Part shown: positions 1-9,063 of the stretch, one piece after another
Position numbering within the stretch: position 1 is the first letter of the stretch
Layout of the letters: the number at the start of each line of letters is the position of its first letter
Source: Sphingobium psychrophilum
Lineage (GTDB): Bacteria; Pseudomonadota; Alphaproteobacteria; Sphingomonadales; Sphingomonadaceae
Assembly: GCF_012927105.1 (NCBI RefSeq)
Contig: NZ_JABBFV010000024.1
Location: forward strand, 1 to 64,000
Length of the DNA stretch: 64,000 nucleotides
Reading direction: 5' to 3'
Notes under the pieces: model-generated
Databases searched by the model: none
What the model was told of the DNA's origin: nothing
What the model saw: the letters and a program-made list of their open reading frames with translations, nothing else
Made by a program: the position numbers and the translations under genes

Positions 1-672
1 CCGGCTCCGCTGCGCGGCCCCCAGTCGCGCAAGGAATAGTCCGTGAGGGTGATCTCCTGTAGGGAGCATTTACGTGAGGCAATGGCTATGCCGCTCGGGA
101 ACATCGCTTCATGAGGCAACACGGATGGCAAAATCACCAGCACATTGTCGCTCTACAAGATGAAGAAGAGCAACGTCCTGACCGCCGATCTGCTGACCGG
201 CCTGTCGGTGGCGGTCGGCGCGGCCGAGAGCCAGGGCGTGGAGTTCGACGTCAACGCCAAGCTGCCTGCCGGGTTCGAAATCTTCGCGACCTATGCCTAT
301 ACCGACGCAGGCTGGGCCGACGACTATGGCTCCGCCGGGGTATTCAAGAACGATCCGTTGATCAACATCCCCAAGCATCAAGCCAATATGCTGTTGTTCA
401 AGAATTTTGCGATCGGCGATCATGAGGCGATGCTGGGCGCGGGCGTGACCCATTTGAGCAAGCGCCTGGGCCAGACGGCGGCGAATTTCTATCTGCCGAG
501 CTACACCATCGCCAAGATATTGGGGTCGTTCAACATCACCGAGCAGATCAAGCTGTCGGCGGACGTGAACAACCTGTTCGACAAGAAATATTATGCCAGT
601 TCCTATTCGGCGCTGTGGGTCCAGCCGGGCACGCCGCGGTCGTTCACGGTGCGGGCGAGCTTCAACTTCTGA
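1..672 (+). pseudogene. TonB-dependent receptor, C-terminal remnant
   Basis: From about position 124 the frame reads as the last third of a TonB-dependent outer-membrane receptor: KMKKSNVLTAD, the AAESQGVEFDV strand, DVNNLFDKKYYASSY, and a terminal RASFNF with the C-terminal aromatic residue needed for barrel assembly. An intact receptor is 650-800 residues; here the frame is blocked by stops at 37-39 and 112-114. The translation of 1-36 (PAPLRGPQSRKE) resembles the stretch that normally lies just upstream in such receptors, so I infer a damaged gene with about 70-90 bases of unrelated sequence and stops inside it, rather than a short gene. The rest of the receptor would lie left of the window. 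The only usable start is a TTG at 145. Substrate unknown, probably a ferric siderophore. Confidence 0.7.
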
Positions 673-704
673 TCGACTGACTTCGGGGCCGCGAGGCTCC
701 GATC

Positions 705-754
705 GGCCGCCGACGTTCCCCCCTCCAAGCCCTGGGGACGTCGGCGGCCTTTTT
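705..754 (+). terminator. Rho-independent terminator after the receptor remnant
   Basis: Left arm 705-716 and right arm 738-749 form a perfect 12-bp GC-rich stem (GGCCGCCGACGT with its complement), followed by five T at 750-754. It separates the receptor remnant from the next gene, which starts 18 bases later. Confidence 0.85.
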
Positions 755-772
755 CCTGTAAGGTCGCGCGAT

Positions 773-1699
773 ATGAGTTTGCTCTACACATCCGATCCCG
801 TCCGTGGCGGCGTATGGCGTGCGATTTTCGCCGAAGAAGCACCCGACATCGCTTTTGTCGATCCGTCGCAGCCGCATGATCCCGCGGCGATCCGCTATCT
901 CGCCGCCTGGGCACCGTCGGCCGCGTTGATCGCCAGCCTGCCCAATCTGGACATCCTCTTTTCGATCGGTGCGGGGATCGACCAGTTCGACATGGACGCG
1001 CTACCGCCCCATATCCGGGTGGTCCGCATGATCGAGCCGGGGATCGTAGCGGGGATGGTCGAATATGCGACCATGGCGGTGCTGGCGCTGCACCGGAACC
1101 TGATCGATTATGGCATCGCGCAGCGCCAAGGCCGCTGGGCACCGATCAAGCTGGTGCCCGCGGGCGAGCGGCGGATCGGCGTGATGGGGCTGGGCAATCT
1201 GGGCCAGGCGGTGTTGGGCGCATTGCGGCCGTTCGGCTTTCCGCTGTCGGGATGGAGCAGGTCGGCCCATGCCATCGACCGGGTCGATTGTTATGCGGGC
1301 GAAAATGGGCTGCCAGGATTTTTGGCGGGCTGCGACATCCTTATCTGCCTGCTGCCGCTGACCAACGAGACGCGCGGCATTTTGTGCCGGGATACGCTGT
1401 CGCAATTGCCGCGCGGGGCGGCGATCATCAATGTCGGGCGGGGCGGGCATCTGGTGGAGCAGGATCTGCTGTCGTTGCTGGAGGACGGGCATGTTTCGGG
1501 CGCGGTGCTGGATGTGGCCGAGCCGGAGCCGCTGCCGGCCGGGCACGCTTTCTGGGCGCATCCGCGCATAATGCTGACGCCCCATGTCGCCAGCATGACC
1601 CGCCCGGATGGCGCGGCGCGCGCGCTGATCGCCAATATCCGGCGCTTTGCCGACGGCCAGCCGATGGACGGCGAAGTCGCGCGCGACCGGGGCTATTGA
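773..1699 (+). CDS. ghrA: Glyoxylate/hydroxypyruvate reductase A-like 2-hydroxyacid dehydrogenase
   Basis: A 308-residue cytoplasmic NAD(P)H-dependent reductase expected to convert glyoxylate or hydroxypyruvate to glycolate or glycerate. Seen: the nucleotide-binding motif GVMGLGNLGQAVLG in the middle, NVGRGGHLVEQDLL, the VLDVAEPEPLP segment and the C-terminal LTPHVA with the catalytic histidine. Length and motif order match the GhrA branch of the D-2-hydroxyacid dehydrogenases. ATG 773 is chosen because the longer frame upstream runs back into the receptor and terminator. It is the first intact gene of the catabolic island; glyoxylate is a possible product of the amine dehydrogenase at 9060-11862, but that link is inference. 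Exact substrate uncertain. Confidence 0.8.
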   Translation: MSLLYTSDPVRGGVWRAIFAEEAPDIAFVDPSQPHDPAAIRYLAAWAPSAALIASLPNLDILFSIGAGIDQFDMDALPPHIRVVRMIEPGIVAGMVEYATMAVLALHRNLIDYGIAQRQGRWAPIKLVPAGERRIGVMGLGNLGQAVLGALRPFGFPLSGWSRSAHAIDRVDCYAGENGLPGFLAGCDILICLLPLTNETRGILCRDTLSQLPRGAAIINVGRGGHLVEQDLLSLLEDGHVSGAVLDVAEPEPLPAGHAFWAHPRIMLTPHVASMTRPDGAARALIANIRRFADGQPMDGEVARDRGY

Positions 1700-1771
1700 C
1701 GCGCGACATGCCATGCCGCGCCAGCCCGAAAGGATAGCCGTCAGAGGCGGATAGTCTGCCGGAATTATGGG

Positions 1772-1798
1772 CGTGATCGATCACGGCAGGCTATGCCG
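1772..1798. promoter_or_regulatory. Two adjoining palindromes, candidate operator
   Basis: CGTGATCGATCACG (1772-1785) is a perfect 14-bp palindrome and runs directly into CGGCA-GGCTA-TGCCG (1784-1798). They lie in the 236-base gap before the HAD/oxidase/ABC operon that starts at 1936, where a regulator of that operon would bind. No -10/-35 pair is clear enough to name. Confidence 0.4.
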
Positions 1799-1935
1799 AA
1801 TGCATGTTGATAAAAGCCTATAATCTGCGCCCGCCTTTAAAAAATGGGCTTCATGTTCCGGTGCAGCCATGTCGTAATGCTGTTGTCACACGGCCCCAGC
1901 GGCCACCTGTAGAACCCGCAAAGGACGCTTCGCCG

Positions 1936-2604
1936 ATGCCCAATTTCCGGCCCAAATATATCAGCTTCGATTGCTATGGCACGTTGACCCGTTTCCGCAT
2001 GACGGAGATGGCGAGCGCCTTCATGGCCAATCGCATCGATGCGGAGAAGCTGCCCGCTTTCTGCAAGGATTGGGGCGCATACCGCTTCGATCAGGTGATG
2101 GGACCGTGGGAACCCTATCAGGAGATTATCCGCAATTCGTTGCGCCGGACGTGCGAGAAATGGGGCGTCGCCTATAACGAAGCCGATGCCGATGCCGTTT
2201 ATGCCGCGGTGCCGACCTGGGGTCCGCATGACGATGTCGCCGGCGGCCTGAGCCAGATCGGCGACAAGATCCCGCTGGTCATCCTGTCCAACGCGATGAA
2301 CGAGCAGATCCATCATAATGTCGCGATGCTGGGCGCGCCCTTCCACGCGGTCTATACCGCGCAGATGGCGCAGGCGTATAAGCCGCGGATGCAGGCGTTC
2401 GAATATATGTTCGATCAACTGGGCGCGAACCCGGAGGATATGATGCACGTATCGTCCAGCTTCCGTTATGACCAGAATACGGCGACCGACCTGCATTTCG
2501 GCTGCCGCGTGTTCGTGGGCCGGGGGCATGAGCCGTCCAACCCCTTCTATCGCGATGTTGAAATCCCCCATATCGGTTGCCTGCCGGCGGTCGTGGGTCT
2601 TTGA
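1936..2604 (+). CDS. HAD-superfamily hydrolase, haloacid dehalogenase type II-like
   Basis: A 222-residue soluble protein with the HAD signatures in order: FDCYGTLT near the N-terminus (nucleophilic Asp), ILSNAMNE (motif II), YKPRMQAFEYM (motif III lysine) and VSSSFRYDQNTA (acidic motif IV region). Length fits L-2-haloacid dehalogenases and related phosphatases. ATG 1936 aligns the start just ahead of motif I; a longer frame from 1804 has no family support. It stands 7 bases before the oxidase gene at 2612 and is probably co-transcribed with it and the ABC transporter. Whether it removes halide or phosphate cannot be told; in this setting action on a 2-substituted acid or phosphoester intermediate is more likely than halide release. 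Confidence 0.7.
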   Translation: MPNFRPKYISFDCYGTLTRFRMTEMASAFMANRIDAEKLPAFCKDWGAYRFDQVMGPWEPYQEIIRNSLRRTCEKWGVAYNEADADAVYAAVPTWGPHDDVAGGLSQIGDKIPLVILSNAMNEQIHHNVAMLGAPFHAVYTAQMAQAYKPRMQAFEYMFDQLGANPEDMMHVSSSFRYDQNTATDLHFGCRVFVGRGHEPSNPFYRDVEIPHIGCLPAVVGL

Positions 2605-2611
2605 TCGAATA

Positions 2612-3898
2612 ATGGCCGCGCCCTCCCCCCTCTCCTACTGGCTCGCCAGCGCGCCCGCCTTCACCGGCGGGGCGGAGGGCGGGGTCGATGGTTCGGCGGA
2701 CGTCGCCATCATCGGCGGCGGCTTTACCGGGCTGTCCGCCGCGCTGGCGCTCGCCAAGCGCGGGGCGCGTGTCGTGCTGCTGGAGAAGGGGCGCGTCGTC
2801 GGCGAGGCTTCGGGTCGCAACGGGGGCCAGTGCAATAATGGCACGGCCCAGGATTATGGCGCGCTGTCGGCCCGGTTCGGGAAGGACATCGCCAAGGCCT
2901 ATTATCGCGCCCATTGCGATGCCGTCGATACGGTCGAGCGGCTGGCGCGTGAGGAGGGCATCGACTGCGACTTCAATCGCTGCGGCCGGATGAAGCTGGC
3001 GGCCAAGCCGGCCCATTATGACAAGCTGGTTCGGGCGCATGATTTGCTGGCCGCCGAAGTGGATCAGAATGTCCGACTGGTGCCGCCCGACCGCATCCGC
3101 GACGAAGTGGGGTCGGACGCTTTCCACGGCGGGCTGATCCAGACGACGAGCGCGCAGGTGCATCCCGCGCGGTTTGGCATGGGATTGGCCGAGGCGGCGG
3201 CGCGGGCCGGGGCGCTGATTTACGAACAGGCCGACGTCAGCGATTTCCAGCGCGAGCCGCAGGGGTGGCGCGTGACGTCTTCGCGCGGGACGGTGACGGC
3301 GAAGCAGCTGCTGGTCGCCACCGGCGGCGCGCCTGCCGTCGGGCCGTTTGGTTTCTTCCGTCGGCGAATCGTGTCGGTCGGCAGTTTCATCATCGCGACG
3401 CAGCCGCTGGACGATGCGCTGATCGACCGATTGCTGCCAGGGCGGCGCAATTATGTGACCAGCAAGAATATCGGCAATTATTTCCGCCTGACCCCCGACA
3501 ACCGCCTGATCTTCGGCGGGCGGGCGCGCTTTGCGATCAGCGATCCGCGGTCGGATGCGAAAAGCGGGCTGATCCTGGAGGCCGCCATGGCCGAGATGTT
3601 CCCGGCGTTGAAGGGCGTGGGCATCGATCATGTGTGGGGCGGGATGGTGGACCTGACCGCCGATCGGCTGCCGCGCGCGGGGGAGACGGACGGGCTGTAT
3701 TATTCGATGGGCTATAGCGGCCATGGCGTGCAGATGGCGACTTATATGGGACAACAGATGGCCCGCGTGATCAGCGGCGAGCCGGGCGCGAACCCGTGGG
3801 CCGGGCTGGATTGGCCGAGCGTGCCGGGCCATTTCGGCAAGCCGTGGTTCCTGCCGCTGGTTGGCCTGTGGTATAAATGGCAGGATGTGATCCATTGA
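2612..3898 (+). CDS. FAD-dependent oxidase of the PuuB/DAO type
   Basis: A 428-residue flavoprotein of the D-amino-acid oxidase fold. The Rossmann motif VAIIGGGFTGLSAAL lies at about residues 30-45, followed by LEKGRVVGEASGRNGGQ, the arrangement seen in gamma-glutamylputrescine oxidase (PuuB) and its relatives; the C-terminal GYSGHGVQMA is the second FAD-contact segment. It should oxidise a secondary or primary amine to an aldehyde or oxoacid. The gene overlaps the next one by one base (TGATG at 3896-3900), so it belongs to the transporter operon. The substrate is not certain: the name PuuB describes the nearest type, not a demonstrated polyamine role. Confidence 0.75.
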   Translation: MAAPSPLSYWLASAPAFTGGAEGGVDGSADVAIIGGGFTGLSAALALAKRGARVVLLEKGRVVGEASGRNGGQCNNGTAQDYGALSARFGKDIAKAYYRAHCDAVDTVERLAREEGIDCDFNRCGRMKLAAKPAHYDKLVRAHDLLAAEVDQNVRLVPPDRIRDEVGSDAFHGGLIQTTSAQVHPARFGMGLAEAAARAGALIYEQADVSDFQREPQGWRVTSSRGTVTAKQLLVATGGAPAVGPFGFFRRRIVSVGSFIIATQPLDDALIDRLLPGRRNYVTSKNIGNYFRLTPDNRLIFGGRARFAISDPRSDAKSGLILEAAMAEMFPALKGVGIDHVWGGMVDLTADRLPRAGETDGLYYSMGYSGHGVQMATYMGQQMARVISGEPGANPWAGLDWPSVPGHFGKPWFLPLVGLWYKWQDVIH

Positions 3899-5439
3899 TG
3901 GATGCCATGTCGCCCTTTTCCCGCCGGGATTTGATCGGCGCGGGGCTTGGCATTGGCGCCGGGCTGCTGCTGCCCGACGGCGCGCTGGCCGCCGCCAAGC
4001 CGCGCCGGGGTGGACGCATTCGCGTCGCCAGCCTGTCCAGTTCTACGGCCGATACGCTGGACCCGGCCAAGGGCGCGCTGTCGACCGACTATGTGCGCCA
4101 TTATATGTTCTATAACGGGCTGACCGTGCTGGACCGGCAGTTGATCGCGCGGCCGGCACTGGCCGAGCGGATGGACAGCACGGACCAGATCGCCTGGCAT
4201 GTGCGGTTGCGCAAGGGCGTAACATTCCATGACGGCGCGGACCTGACCGCCGCCGATGTCGTGTGGTCGCTGCTGCGGCACAAGGATGCGGCGACGGGCT
4301 CCAAAATGGCGCAGATCGCCGAGCAGTTCGCGCAGGTCAAGGCGACCGGGCGGCATGACCTCACCATCCGCCTGACCGGACCCAATGCGGATTTGCCGAC
4401 CATATTGGCGCAGTCCCATTTCCTGATCCTGCGGGCCGGGACGCGCGATTTTCGGACGGCCAACGGAACCGGCCCCTATCTGTGTGCGCAATTTCGGCCC
4501 GGCGTGCGGACGCTGGCGCGGCGCAACCCCAATTATTGGAAGCCGGGCAAGCCCTATCTGGACGAGATCGAGCTAATCGGGATTCCCGATGAGGTCAGCC
4601 GGGTCAATGCACTGCTGTCGGGCGACGTCCATCTGGTGATCGCGGTCAATCCGCGATCGACCAAGCGGATCATGGCGTCGCGCGCCCATGCGCTGCTGGA
4701 AACCCAGTCGGGCCTCTACACCAACCTCATCATGCAGCAGCGGCAGTTGCCGACCGGCAACCCGCATTTCGTCGCGGCGATGCAATATCTGATCGACCGG
4801 CCGCTGATCAAGCGGGCGCTGTATCGCGGCTATGCGACGATCGCCAACGACCAGCCGATTCCGCCCTTCCACCCCTATTATCGCGCCGACCTGCCGCAGC
4901 GGTCGCTCGATCTGGACAAGGCGAAATGGCATTTGCAACGCGCAGGCCTGACGGGCGTGCGCCTGCCGGTCTATGCGTCGCCCGCCGCCGACGGATCGGT
5001 CGACATGGCGTCGATCTTGCAGGAATATGGGTCGCGCGCGGGGTTGAAGCTGGCGGTCAACCGGGTGCCGGGCGATGGATACTGGTCGACCCACTGGATG
5101 AAGCATCCGCTGGGCTTCGGCAACACGAACCCGCGCCCGACCGCCGACCTGCTGTTCAGCCTCTTCTACAAGTCCGACGCGGCGTGGAACGAGAGCGGAT
5201 GGAAGAACCCGCGCTTCGACAGGCTGTTGCTGGAGGCGCGGGGCGAAGCCGATCAGGCGCGGCGCAAGCAGCTTTATGGCGAGATGCAGGGGTTGGTCCA
5301 TGACCATTGCGGGGTCGGCATCCCGGTGTTCATAAGCCTGATCGACGGCTATGACCGGCGATTGAAGGGGCTGTATCCTGTCTCGCTGGGCGGCCTGATG
5401 GGCTATCAATTCGCCGAACATGTGTGGTGGGAAGGCTGA
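3898..5439 (+). CDS. ABC transporter substrate-binding protein, SBP_bac_5 family
   Basis: A 513-residue periplasmic binding protein of the oligopeptide/dipeptide/opine class. The N-terminus carries a twin-arginine signal (SRRDLIGAG followed by a Gly/Ala/Leu-rich stretch ending in ALA), so it is probably exported folded by Tat. Family landmarks include DTLDPAKGALSTDYV, the WHVRLRKGVTFHDGADLTAADVV block and GTGPYL. The start ATG 3898 overlaps the oxidase stop, and its own stop overlaps the first permease start, showing tight coupling. It determines what the island imports; peptides, opines or glycated amino acids are all compatible with the family. Confidence 0.88.
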   Translation: MDAMSPFSRRDLIGAGLGIGAGLLLPDGALAAAKPRRGGRIRVASLSSSTADTLDPAKGALSTDYVRHYMFYNGLTVLDRQLIARPALAERMDSTDQIAWHVRLRKGVTFHDGADLTAADVVWSLLRHKDAATGSKMAQIAEQFAQVKATGRHDLTIRLTGPNADLPTILAQSHFLILRAGTRDFRTANGTGPYLCAQFRPGVRTLARRNPNYWKPGKPYLDEIELIGIPDEVSRVNALLSGDVHLVIAVNPRSTKRIMASRAHALLETQSGLYTNLIMQQRQLPTGNPHFVAAMQYLIDRPLIKRALYRGYATIANDQPIPPFHPYYRADLPQRSLDLDKAKWHLQRAGLTGVRLPVYASPAADGSVDMASILQEYGSRAGLKLAVNRVPGDGYWSTHWMKHPLGFGNTNPRPTADLLFSLFYKSDAAWNESGWKNPRFDRLLLEARGEADQARRKQLYGEMQGLVHDHCGVGIPVFISLIDGYDRRLKGLYPVSLGGLMGYQFAEHVWWEG

Positions 5440-6419
5440 TGGCGGGCGCATCCTCCCAAAGCGGCATGAAGGCCGCGCTGACGCTGACGACCCAGCGCTT
5501 TGCATCGTCGCTGCTGACGCTGCTGCTGGTGTCGGTGACGATCTTCGTCATCGCGCAGCTGCTGCCCGGCGACGCCGCGCAGGAAGCGCTGGGTCAGAGT
5601 GCGACGGCGGAACAGATTGCGGCTTTGCGGCATGAGATGGGTTTGGATCGGCCCGCTTATGTCCGTTACGCCGACTGGCTGGGCGGCATGGTCAGCGGCA
5701 ATCCGGGGCAGTCGATGGTCGCCAACATGCCGGTGGCGGAGGTGATTGCCGAGCGCCTGCCCAACAGCCTGCTGCTGGCCGCGCTGACCGCGCTGGTGGC
5801 GGTGCCGGTGGCGCTGGCGATCGGCATTGGCTCTGCGATGAACCGCGGCGGGCGGATTGACCGGGCGCTCAATATCGCCACCCTGTCGATGGTGGCGGTG
5901 CCGGAATTTCTGGTCGCGACGATCGCGGTGCTGATCTTTTCGGTGAAGTTGCGCTGGTTGCCGTCGATCGCTCTGGTGTCCGACGACATGACATGGGGCG
6001 AGTATCTGCCCGGCGTCGCGATGCCGATCCTGACGCTGAGCGTCGTCGTCATCGCGCAGATGGCACGGATGACGCGGGCCGCGGTGATCGACCAGATGGA
6101 CCGGCCCTATGTCGAGATGGCAGTGCTGAAGGGCGTCGCGCCGGTGCAGGTGGTGCTGAAACATATCATGCCCAATGCGATCGCGCCGATCGTCAACGCG
6201 ATGGCATTGAGCCTGTCCTACCTGCTGGGCGGGGCGGTGATCGTAGAGACGATCTTCAACTATCCGGGGCTTGCGAGTTTGATGGTCAATGCCGTCACCA
6301 GCCGCGACATGCCGTTGTTGCAGGCCTGCGCCATGATCTTCTGCGCGGCCTATCTCCTCCTGATGCTGATTGCGGATGTCACTGCGATATTGGCCAATCC
6401 CAGGCTGCGGGCGCAATGA
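5439..6419 (+). CDS. ABC transporter permease, DppB/OppB type
   Basis: A 326-residue inner-membrane protein with an N-terminal helix, a periplasmic loop (LLPGDAAQEALG through MGLDRPAYVRY) and the BPD_transp_1 core. The coupling (EAA) loop reads EMAVLKGVAPVQVVLKHIMPNAIAPIV region, where Gly and the spacing to the following helix fit the family. ATG 5439 overlaps the binding-protein stop by one base; the upstream ATG at 5424 lies inside that gene and is less likely. It forms the membrane pore together with the next gene. Confidence 0.88.
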   Translation: MAGASSQSGMKAALTLTTQRFASSLLTLLLVSVTIFVIAQLLPGDAAQEALGQSATAEQIAALRHEMGLDRPAYVRYADWLGGMVSGNPGQSMVANMPVAEVIAERLPNSLLLAALTALVAVPVALAIGIGSAMNRGGRIDRALNIATLSMVAVPEFLVATIAVLIFSVKLRWLPSIALVSDDMTWGEYLPGVAMPILTLSVVVIAQMARMTRAAVIDQMDRPYVEMAVLKGVAPVQVVLKHIMPNAIAPIVNAMALSLSYLLGGAVIVETIFNYPGLASLMVNAVTSRDMPLLQACAMIFCAAYLLLMLIADVTAILANPRLRAQ

Positions 6420-7243
6420 TGGGTGCTGCTTTCAAGCGGGCAAAAGCCCTGCCTATGTCGGGCAAGGTCGGGTTGGTGCTGGTCATCTTCTGGTTGGCTG
6501 TCGCGCTGTTCGGGCCGATGCTGGCGCCTTATCCGGTCGGTGCCTTCGTCGCCTATGACGTGTTCGACGGCCAATCTGCGGCGCATTGGCTGGGCAGCGA
6601 CTATCTGGGCCGCGATGTGTTGAGCCGGTTGCTGTCAGGCGCGCGCTACACGGTGGGGCTGGCCGCCGCCGCCGCGCTGCTGGCGAGCGCGACCGGCACC
6701 GCGCTGGCGCTGACGGCGGCCGTAGGTGGCGCAAAGGTGGATGAGCCGCTGTCGCGCTTCATGGACATGCTGATTTCCATTCCATCCAAGATATTTTCGT
6801 TGGTGCTGGTCGCCGCGTTTGGATCGTCGCTTCCGCTGTTGCTGCTGATCGCCGCGATTACCTATGTGCCGGGCAATTACCGGATCGCCCGTGCGCTGGC
6901 AGTCAATCTGGCGCAGATGGATTATGTGCAGGTGGCGCGGGCGCGGGGCGAAGGGCGGTTCCATATCGCGATCACCGAAATATTGCCCAATATGATCCAC
7001 CCGCTGCTGGCCGATTTTGGCTTACGCTTCGTGTTCATCGTGCTGCTGCTGTCGGGCCTGTCTTTCCTGGGGCTGGGCGTGCAGCCGCCGGACGCCGATC
7101 TGGGGTCGCTGGTGCGCGAGAATATTTCGGGGCTAGGCGAAGGGGCGTTGGCGATTTTGGCACCGGCGGTGGCGATCGCGACTTTGACGGTGGGCGTGAA
7201 CCTGCTGATCGACGCGCTGCCGGGACGGGGGAAAGGCCGATGA
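6416..7243 (+). CDS. ABC transporter permease, DppC/OppC type
   Basis: A 275-residue partner permease. Early residues include the typical HWLGSDYLGRDVLSRLLSGAR segment of the DppC/OppC group, then helices and the coupling loop around VARARGEGRFHIAITEILPN. The start overlaps the previous stop by four bases and its stop overlaps the ATPase start by four, so the five transport genes make one translational chain. Two adjacent ATG codons (6416 and 6419) are possible starts. Confidence 0.88.
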   Translation: MMGAAFKRAKALPMSGKVGLVLVIFWLAVALFGPMLAPYPVGAFVAYDVFDGQSAAHWLGSDYLGRDVLSRLLSGARYTVGLAAAAALLASATGTALALTAAVGGAKVDEPLSRFMDMLISIPSKIFSLVLVAAFGSSLPLLLLIAAITYVPGNYRIARALAVNLAQMDYVQVARARGEGRFHIAITEILPNMIHPLLADFGLRFVFIVLLLSGLSFLGLGVQPPDADLGSLVRENISGLGEGALAILAPAVAIATLTVGVNLLIDALPGRGKGR

Positions 7244-9063
7244 GCGATAGACCGCATGTAGAGGTGCAGGGCCTGGTCGTGACCGCGCGCAATCCAGCGG
7301 GCGAGACATTTCCGATCGTCAGCGGCATCGATTTCGCGCTGAAGCGCGGCGAGGTGCTGGCGCTGATCGGGGAAAGCGGGTCGGGCAAGACGACGATCGC
7401 GCTGACGCTGCTGGGCCATGCGCGGCCGGGGGCGACGATTGCGGGCGGGTCGATCCGCGTGGGTGACGCTGAACTGACCAAGCTGGATCGCGGCGCGCTG
7501 GCGCAGCTGCGCGGCAACCGTATCGCCTATATCGCGCAGAGCGCCGCGTCGGCCTTCAACCCGTCTCGCACGATCATGGACCAAGTGGTCGAGCCGGCGA
7601 TGATCCATCGCCTGATGTCGCGCGCCGCCGCCGAGAGGAAGGCGGTGGACCTGTTCCGGGCGCTCGCCCTGCCCTTCCCCGACACGATCGGCGCGCGTTA
7701 TCCGCATCAATTGTCGGGCGGGCAGTTGCAGCGGCTGATGGCGGCGATGGCGTTGATCACCGACCCCGAACTGGTGATATTGGACGAGCCGACCACAGCG
7801 CTGGACGTGACGACGCAGATCGAGGTGCTGCGCGCGTTCAAGGCGGTGGTGCTTGAGCGCGGGGCGACCGCCATCTATGTGTCGCACGACCTGGCCGTGG
7901 TGGCGCAGATGGCTGACCAGATCGTCGTGCTCAATCACGGGCGCATCCGCGAGGCCGGGGCGGCGGCGCAAATACTCCACGCGCCGGCCGATGATTATAC
8001 CCGCACGCTGATGGCCGCGGCGCGCCCGGCGATCCGGCCGATCCCGGCCAAAGCGGACCTGCCCGCCGCCGCGCCGCTGCTGGAAATCCGCAATGTGACG
8101 GCCGGCTATGGCAAGATCGGCAAGGATGGATTGCCGCGCGTGCCGGTGCTGCGCGACATCAACCTGACGATCGAGCGTGGCGGTACGCTGGGCGTGATCG
8201 GGGAAAGCGGGTCGGGCAAATCGACCATCGCGCGGGTCATCGCCGGGCTGTTGCCGCCTGCGAGCGGGCAGGTGCTGCTGGACGGCGAGCCATTGCCGCC
8301 GGGGCTGGACGGGCGCAGTCGCGAGCAGTTTCGCCGTATTCAACTGGTGTTCCAGAATGCCGATACGGCGCTCAATCCCGCACACAGCGTGGGGCAGATA
8401 TTGGCGCGGCCGTTGGCCTTCTATGCCGGGTTGAAGGGCAATGCCGCGCATCTGCGGGTGCTGGAACTGCTGGACCTCATTCGCCTGCCCGCCAGTTTGA
8501 TCGACCGCAATATCGGCGGGCTGTCGGGCGGGCAGAAGCAGCGCGTCAACCTGGCCCGCGCGCTGGCGGCCGACCCGCAGATCATCCTGTGCGACGAGGT
8601 GACATCGGCGCTCGATACCGTGGTGGGTGCGGCCATATTGGAGCTGATGGCGGAATTACGCCGGGAGCTAGGCATCGCGACGATGTTCATCAGCCATGAT
8701 ATTTCGACGGTGCGGGCGATTTGCGACGATATCCTGGTCCTCTATTCGGGGACGATGGTGGAGACCGGGCCGCGTTCGGCCTTCGCCACCGCCCCTTTCC
8801 ACCCCTATACCGACCTGCTGATCGGATCGGTGCCGGAAATGCGCGCGGGGTGGCTGGAGGAAAGCCATGCCGGCGCTGCGCCACCGCCGATCGGTGCGGC
8901 CGGCGACCATCCCGATCTTTGCCGCTTCCTGCCGCGCTGCGCCGCGCGGGTGGACGGCCTGTGCAACATCACCCCGCCGCCCCGCCATGGGCTGGATAAG
9001 GGATCGGCGGGGGCCAGCCGCATATTGTGCCATCATGGAGATGAAAGTTTGATCCCGTTATGA
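7240..9063 (+). CDS. ABC transporter ATP-binding protein with two fused nucleotide-binding domains
   Basis: A 607-residue cytoplasmic ATPase made of two fused domains, equivalent to DppD plus DppF in one chain (GsiA/YejF layout). Domain one: Walker A GESGSGKTT at residues 44-52, LSGGQLQRL signature, Walker B ILDEPTTALD. Domain two: Walker A GESGSGKST at about 320, LSGGQKQRV, and Walker B IILCDEVTSALD. The C-terminal oligopeptide-transporter extension contains CRFLPRCAARVDGLC, the cysteine-rich tail typical of this family. The stop overlaps the next start (ATGA at 9060-9063), tying the transporter to the dehydrogenase genes that follow. Confidence 0.9.
   Translation: MSDRPHVEVQGLVVTARNPAGETFPIVSGIDFALKRGEVLALIGESGSGKTTIALTLLGHARPGATIAGGSIRVGDAELTKLDRGALAQLRGNRIAYIAQSAASAFNPSRTIMDQVVEPAMIHRLMSRAAAERKAVDLFRALALPFPDTIGARYPHQLSGGQLQRLMAAMALITDPELVILDEPTTALDVTTQIEVLRAFKAVVLERGATAIYVSHDLAVVAQMADQIVVLNHGRIREAGAAAQILHAPADDYTRTLMAAARPAIRPIPAKADLPAAAPLLEIRNVTAGYGKIGKDGLPRVPVLRDINLTIERGGTLGVIGESGSGKSTIARVIAGLLPPASGQVLLDGEPLPPGLDGRSREQFRRIQLVFQNADTALNPAHSVGQILARPLAFYAGLKGNAAHLRVLELLDLIRLPASLIDRNIGGLSGGQKQRVNLARALAADPQIILCDEVTSALDTVVGAAILELMAELRRELGIATMFISHDISTVRAICDDILVLYSGTMVETGPRSAFATAPFHPYTDLLIGSVPEMRAGWLEESHAGAAPPPIGAAGDHPDLCRFLPRCAARVDGLCNITPPPRHGLDKGSAGASRILCHHGDESLIPL

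Noticed and set aside
1804..1935. Longer start for the HAD hydrolase
   Set aside because: The added 44 residues are not part of the HAD fold and include the operator-like leader; ATG 1936 gives the normal N-terminus.
8421..8690. Long antisense open frames opposite most genes (for example within the ATPase, kinase and acs genes)
   Set aside because: They are mirror frames produced by high GC content, with Arg/Ala/Pro-rich products and no conserved features.
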